This document shows, in pieces, positions 14,450-15,924 of a stretch of DNA of 15,924 nt. Location of the stretch: the NCBI GenBank assembly GCA_003233475.1, contig QILU01000242.1, forward strand, positions 1 to 15,924, read 5' to 3'. Both the position numbers and the translations under genes were made by a program. Source of the DNA: Ahrensia sp. (GTDB taxonomy: Bacteria; Pseudomonadota; Alphaproteobacteria; Rhizobiales; Rhizobiaceae). Numbering within the stretch: position 1 is the stretch's first letter; every line of letters begins with the position of its first letter. The notes below the pieces were generated by a model. That model did no database searches and was not told the origin of the DNA. It saw only the letters and a list, made by a program, of their open reading frames with translations.

Positions 14450-14466
14450 GACTCGAATCATGAGTC
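14450..14466. promoter_or_regulatory. Cluster of three GANTC sites in the permease/xth divergent region
   Basis: GACTC (14450-14454), GAATC (14455-14459) and GAGTC (14462-14466) lie within 17 bases; the outer two form an inverted repeat. GANTC is the target of the cell-cycle methylase CcrM in most Alphaproteobacteria. The cluster lies about 20 bases upstream of TATATA (near 14420-14425), a possible -10 for the permease. Xth has only a weak candidate -10 (TATAAG, 14546-14551). Confidence 0.5.
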
Positions 14467-14585
14467 AGGCGCGAGCGGCTTTTTCATTGCCATGTGGACA
14501 ACTGAATATGAAATAATCCCTATCTGTTCACCCCTGTTGTTGGTCTATAAGGTGTAAAAAGTTCCCATAATTGAGCAAACCCAAC

Positions 14586-15383
14586 ATGAAAATTGCAAGC
14601 TGGAACATAAACGGAATCAAAGCGCGGCATGATGTTTTGATCGAATGGCTGAAACAGGCTAAACCCGATATTGCCTGTTTGCAGGAAATCAAATCAGTCG
14701 ATGAAAATTTTCCCGGCGAAGAAATAGAAGCCCTTGGCTATAATTTGGAGACCCATGGCCAAAAAGGTTTTAACGGCGTTGCCCTGCTCTCCCGCCTGCC
14801 CTTTGATGAAGTCAATCGCGGATTGCCGCTGATAAATGATAAACAGGAACCCGACGAACAGGCCCGGTTTATTGAAGGGGTATTTACGGTTCAAGAAAAA
14901 GTATTGCGGGTGGTCTCGCTTTATCTGCCAAATGGAAACCCGGTGGATGACCCGCGCAAATTTGACTACAAATTAAACTGGATGGATCGCCTTCATGCCT
15001 GGTCAAAAGCGCGATTAAAGCTGGAAGAGCCACTCATTCTTGCCGGAGATTACAATGTTATTCCCCAGGCGCGGGATTGTTGGGATGCAGGGTTTTGGCA
15101 AAGGGATGCCCTTTTTCGCGAGGAAACACGCTCCCGGTTTGAAGCTCTTAAAAACCTGGGATTTACCGAAGCCCTGCGAGCATCAAGCGACGCGGACAAC
15201 CTCTATACATTTTGGGATTATCAGGCCGGGGCGTGGCCGAAAAACCATGGCATTCGCATCGACCATCTTTTGATGTCCCCCGAAGCGGCCTTGCTTTTTA
15301 ACGGCTGTGCCATCGACCACCATGTTCGCGATTGGGAAAAGCCGTCTGACCACGTTCCTATTTGGCTGGACTACGCGGCCTGA
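14586..15383 (+). CDS. xth: Exodeoxyribonuclease III (AP endonuclease)
   Basis: Base-excision repair nuclease that cuts the backbone 5' of abasic sites and removes 3' blocking groups, also with 3'-5' exonuclease activity. It has 265 residues (E. coli XthA 268). Catalytic residues line up with ExoIII: Asn7 in SWNINGIK, Glu34 in CLQEIKS, Tyr113 in YLPNGNP, Asp155/Asn157 in AGDYNVIP, Asp226 in RIDHLLMS and Asp255-His256 in KPSDHVP. ATG at 14586 is chosen because the family begins MKxxSWN; an upstream in-frame TTG at 14571 adds five residues and has no better ribosome site. It stands alone on the plus strand, divergent from the permease and convergent with the Sel1 gene, with only 13 bases between stops and no terminator visible there. 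Confidence 0.97.
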   Translation: MKIASWNINGIKARHDVLIEWLKQAKPDIACLQEIKSVDENFPGEEIEALGYNLETHGQKGFNGVALLSRLPFDEVNRGLPLINDKQEPDEQARFIEGVFTVQEKVLRVVSLYLPNGNPVDDPRKFDYKLNWMDRLHAWSKARLKLEEPLILAGDYNVIPQARDCWDAGFWQRDALFREETRSRFEALKNLGFTEALRASSDADNLYTFWDYQAGAWPKNHGIRIDHLLMSPEAALLFNGCAIDHHVRDWEKPSDHVPIWLDYAA

Positions 15384-15396
15384 CCCTAAGGTAAAA

Positions 15397-15924
15397 CTAT
15401 TCTTCTTGAGATGCACTGCTGGCAGCGGCACCAACCGTGCGATTTTCCAGAGCAAAGCTTTGACCATTATCCAAAGGCTTAAGTTTTAACGCGATAATAA
15501 TTTTGTTTGCGGCTTTACGTTGCGCGTCACTTGCCTTTGCAAATGCCTTCTGGCGCATCTTACGAATGGATTTCAGGCTTTTGCGGGCTGAACGGGTGGC
15601 GGCTTTTGTCATGAAAACCAATCCACGAACCGGACGGCGACGCACCCCTTCGCCATAAAACAGCATTTCGCCCAATTGGGCCTGAGCGCGCACATGGCCT
15701 TTTTTTGCGGCCAGACCAAACCAGCGCACAGCGGTGCGTGGTTGCTTAACGCCCAAAACATCGCTGCGGTACATTCGGCCCAACTCATATTGGGCGGAAG
15801 GATCTTTATACAGTGCAGCGGCACGAAAAAAATACCCTTCAGCGCGGCGCGGATTGGGGCGAATTTTTGTATCCTTAATTCCGTAAAGAGAATAACGCCC
15901 AAGCGCCACAACAGCACTGGAAAC
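15397..15924 (-). CDS. Sel1-repeat (TPR-like) protein, 3' part; possibly ExoR-like
   Basis: The reading frame is open to the right edge, so the N-terminus lies outside; an internal GTG at 15909 falls mid-repeat and is unlikely to be the start. Visible are Sel1 units with the usual AxxxLGxxYxxGxGVxxxxxxAxxWxxxAA pattern: one ending RRAEGYFFRAA, then SAQYELGRMYRSDVLGVKQP and ending AVRWFGLAA, then RAQAQLGEMLFYGEGVRRRP followed by a basic helix and a Ser/Ala/Glu tail. Sel1 repeats form helical scaffolds for protein contacts. The final unit, with RPVRGLVFMTKA, resembles the C-terminal region of ExoR, the periplasmic inhibitor of the ExoS-ChvI two-component system in Rhizobiales, as I recall it. 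Whether a signal peptide exists cannot be seen. The family call is firm, ExoR only a suggestion. Confidence 0.85.
   Translation of the reverse strand, partial: VSSAVVALGRYSLYGIKDTKIRPNPRRAEGYFFRAAALYKDPSAQYELGRMYRSDVLGVKQPRTAVRWFGLAAKKGHVRAQAQLGEMLFYGEGVRRRPVRGLVFMTKAATRSARKSLKSIRKMRQKAFAKASDAQRKAANKIIIALKLKPLDNGQSFALENRTVGAAASSASQEE

Noticed and set aside
14393..14461. N-terminal extension of the permease by 23 residues
   Set aside because: GGAGAGG directly precedes the ATG at 14392 and the extension spans the likely promoter.
14393..14585. Purine or preQ1 riboswitch before the permease
   Set aside because: I looked for the conserved aptamer core and pairing pattern and saw none; the leader is short.

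Overview
The window looks like chromosomal core DNA of an alphaproteobacterium, most likely of the Hyphomicrobiales (Rhizobiales) type. Protein resemblance and gene order (argS, SPOR protein, nagZ, scpA, scpB, tatABC, serS, with dgt, erpA, xth and a Sel1-repeat protein nearby) point that way. This placement is inference from recalled family features; no search was run. I saw no rRNA, tRNA, CRISPR array, insertion sequence, phage gene or obvious frameshift.

Left part (1-6349), all on the minus strand and reading leftward: nagZ, scpA, scpB, an orphan ABC ATPase, tatA, tatB, tatC and the first third of serS (cut by the window edge). nagZ/scpA and tatB/tatC overlap by 4 bases, and scpA/scpB are almost adjacent, so these are probably cotranscribed. 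The ABC ATPase sits between scpB and tatA with wider gaps on both sides, and a candidate promoter plus leader hairpin before tatA suggests that tatABC-serS can also be transcribed separately.

Middle (6396-11701): a strong intrinsic terminator closes a 622-residue single-span SPOR-domain envelope protein. A near-perfect 22-bp palindrome lies just before that gene. Upstream are argS and dgt, which read leftward from a shared divergent region with erpA (11573-11701). That region contains a perfect 16-bp palindrome touching the erpA -35 box and two 10-bp direct repeats around the -10.

Right part (11702-15924): erpA (plus strand) converges on a small unrecognised gene for a secreted, very basic 59-residue protein with two cysteines. 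Next comes an NCS2 nucleobase permease that carries an unusual Gly/Ala linker and a C-terminal helix-hairpin-helix domain. The permease is divergent from xth (exonuclease III). A Sel1-repeat protein that may be ExoR-like runs in from the right edge.

The genes serve housekeeping roles: peptidoglycan recycling and septal wall binding (NagZ, SPOR), chromosome condensation (ScpAB), folded-protein export (Tat), tRNA charging (SerS, ArgS), dNTP control and DNA repair (Dgt, Xth) and Fe-S delivery (ErpA). The least ordinary items are the permease-HhH fusion, the small secreted basic protein, the orphan ABC ATPase inside an otherwise familiar operon, and several well-formed palindromes in promoter regions. 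I found no convincing new multi-gene system.
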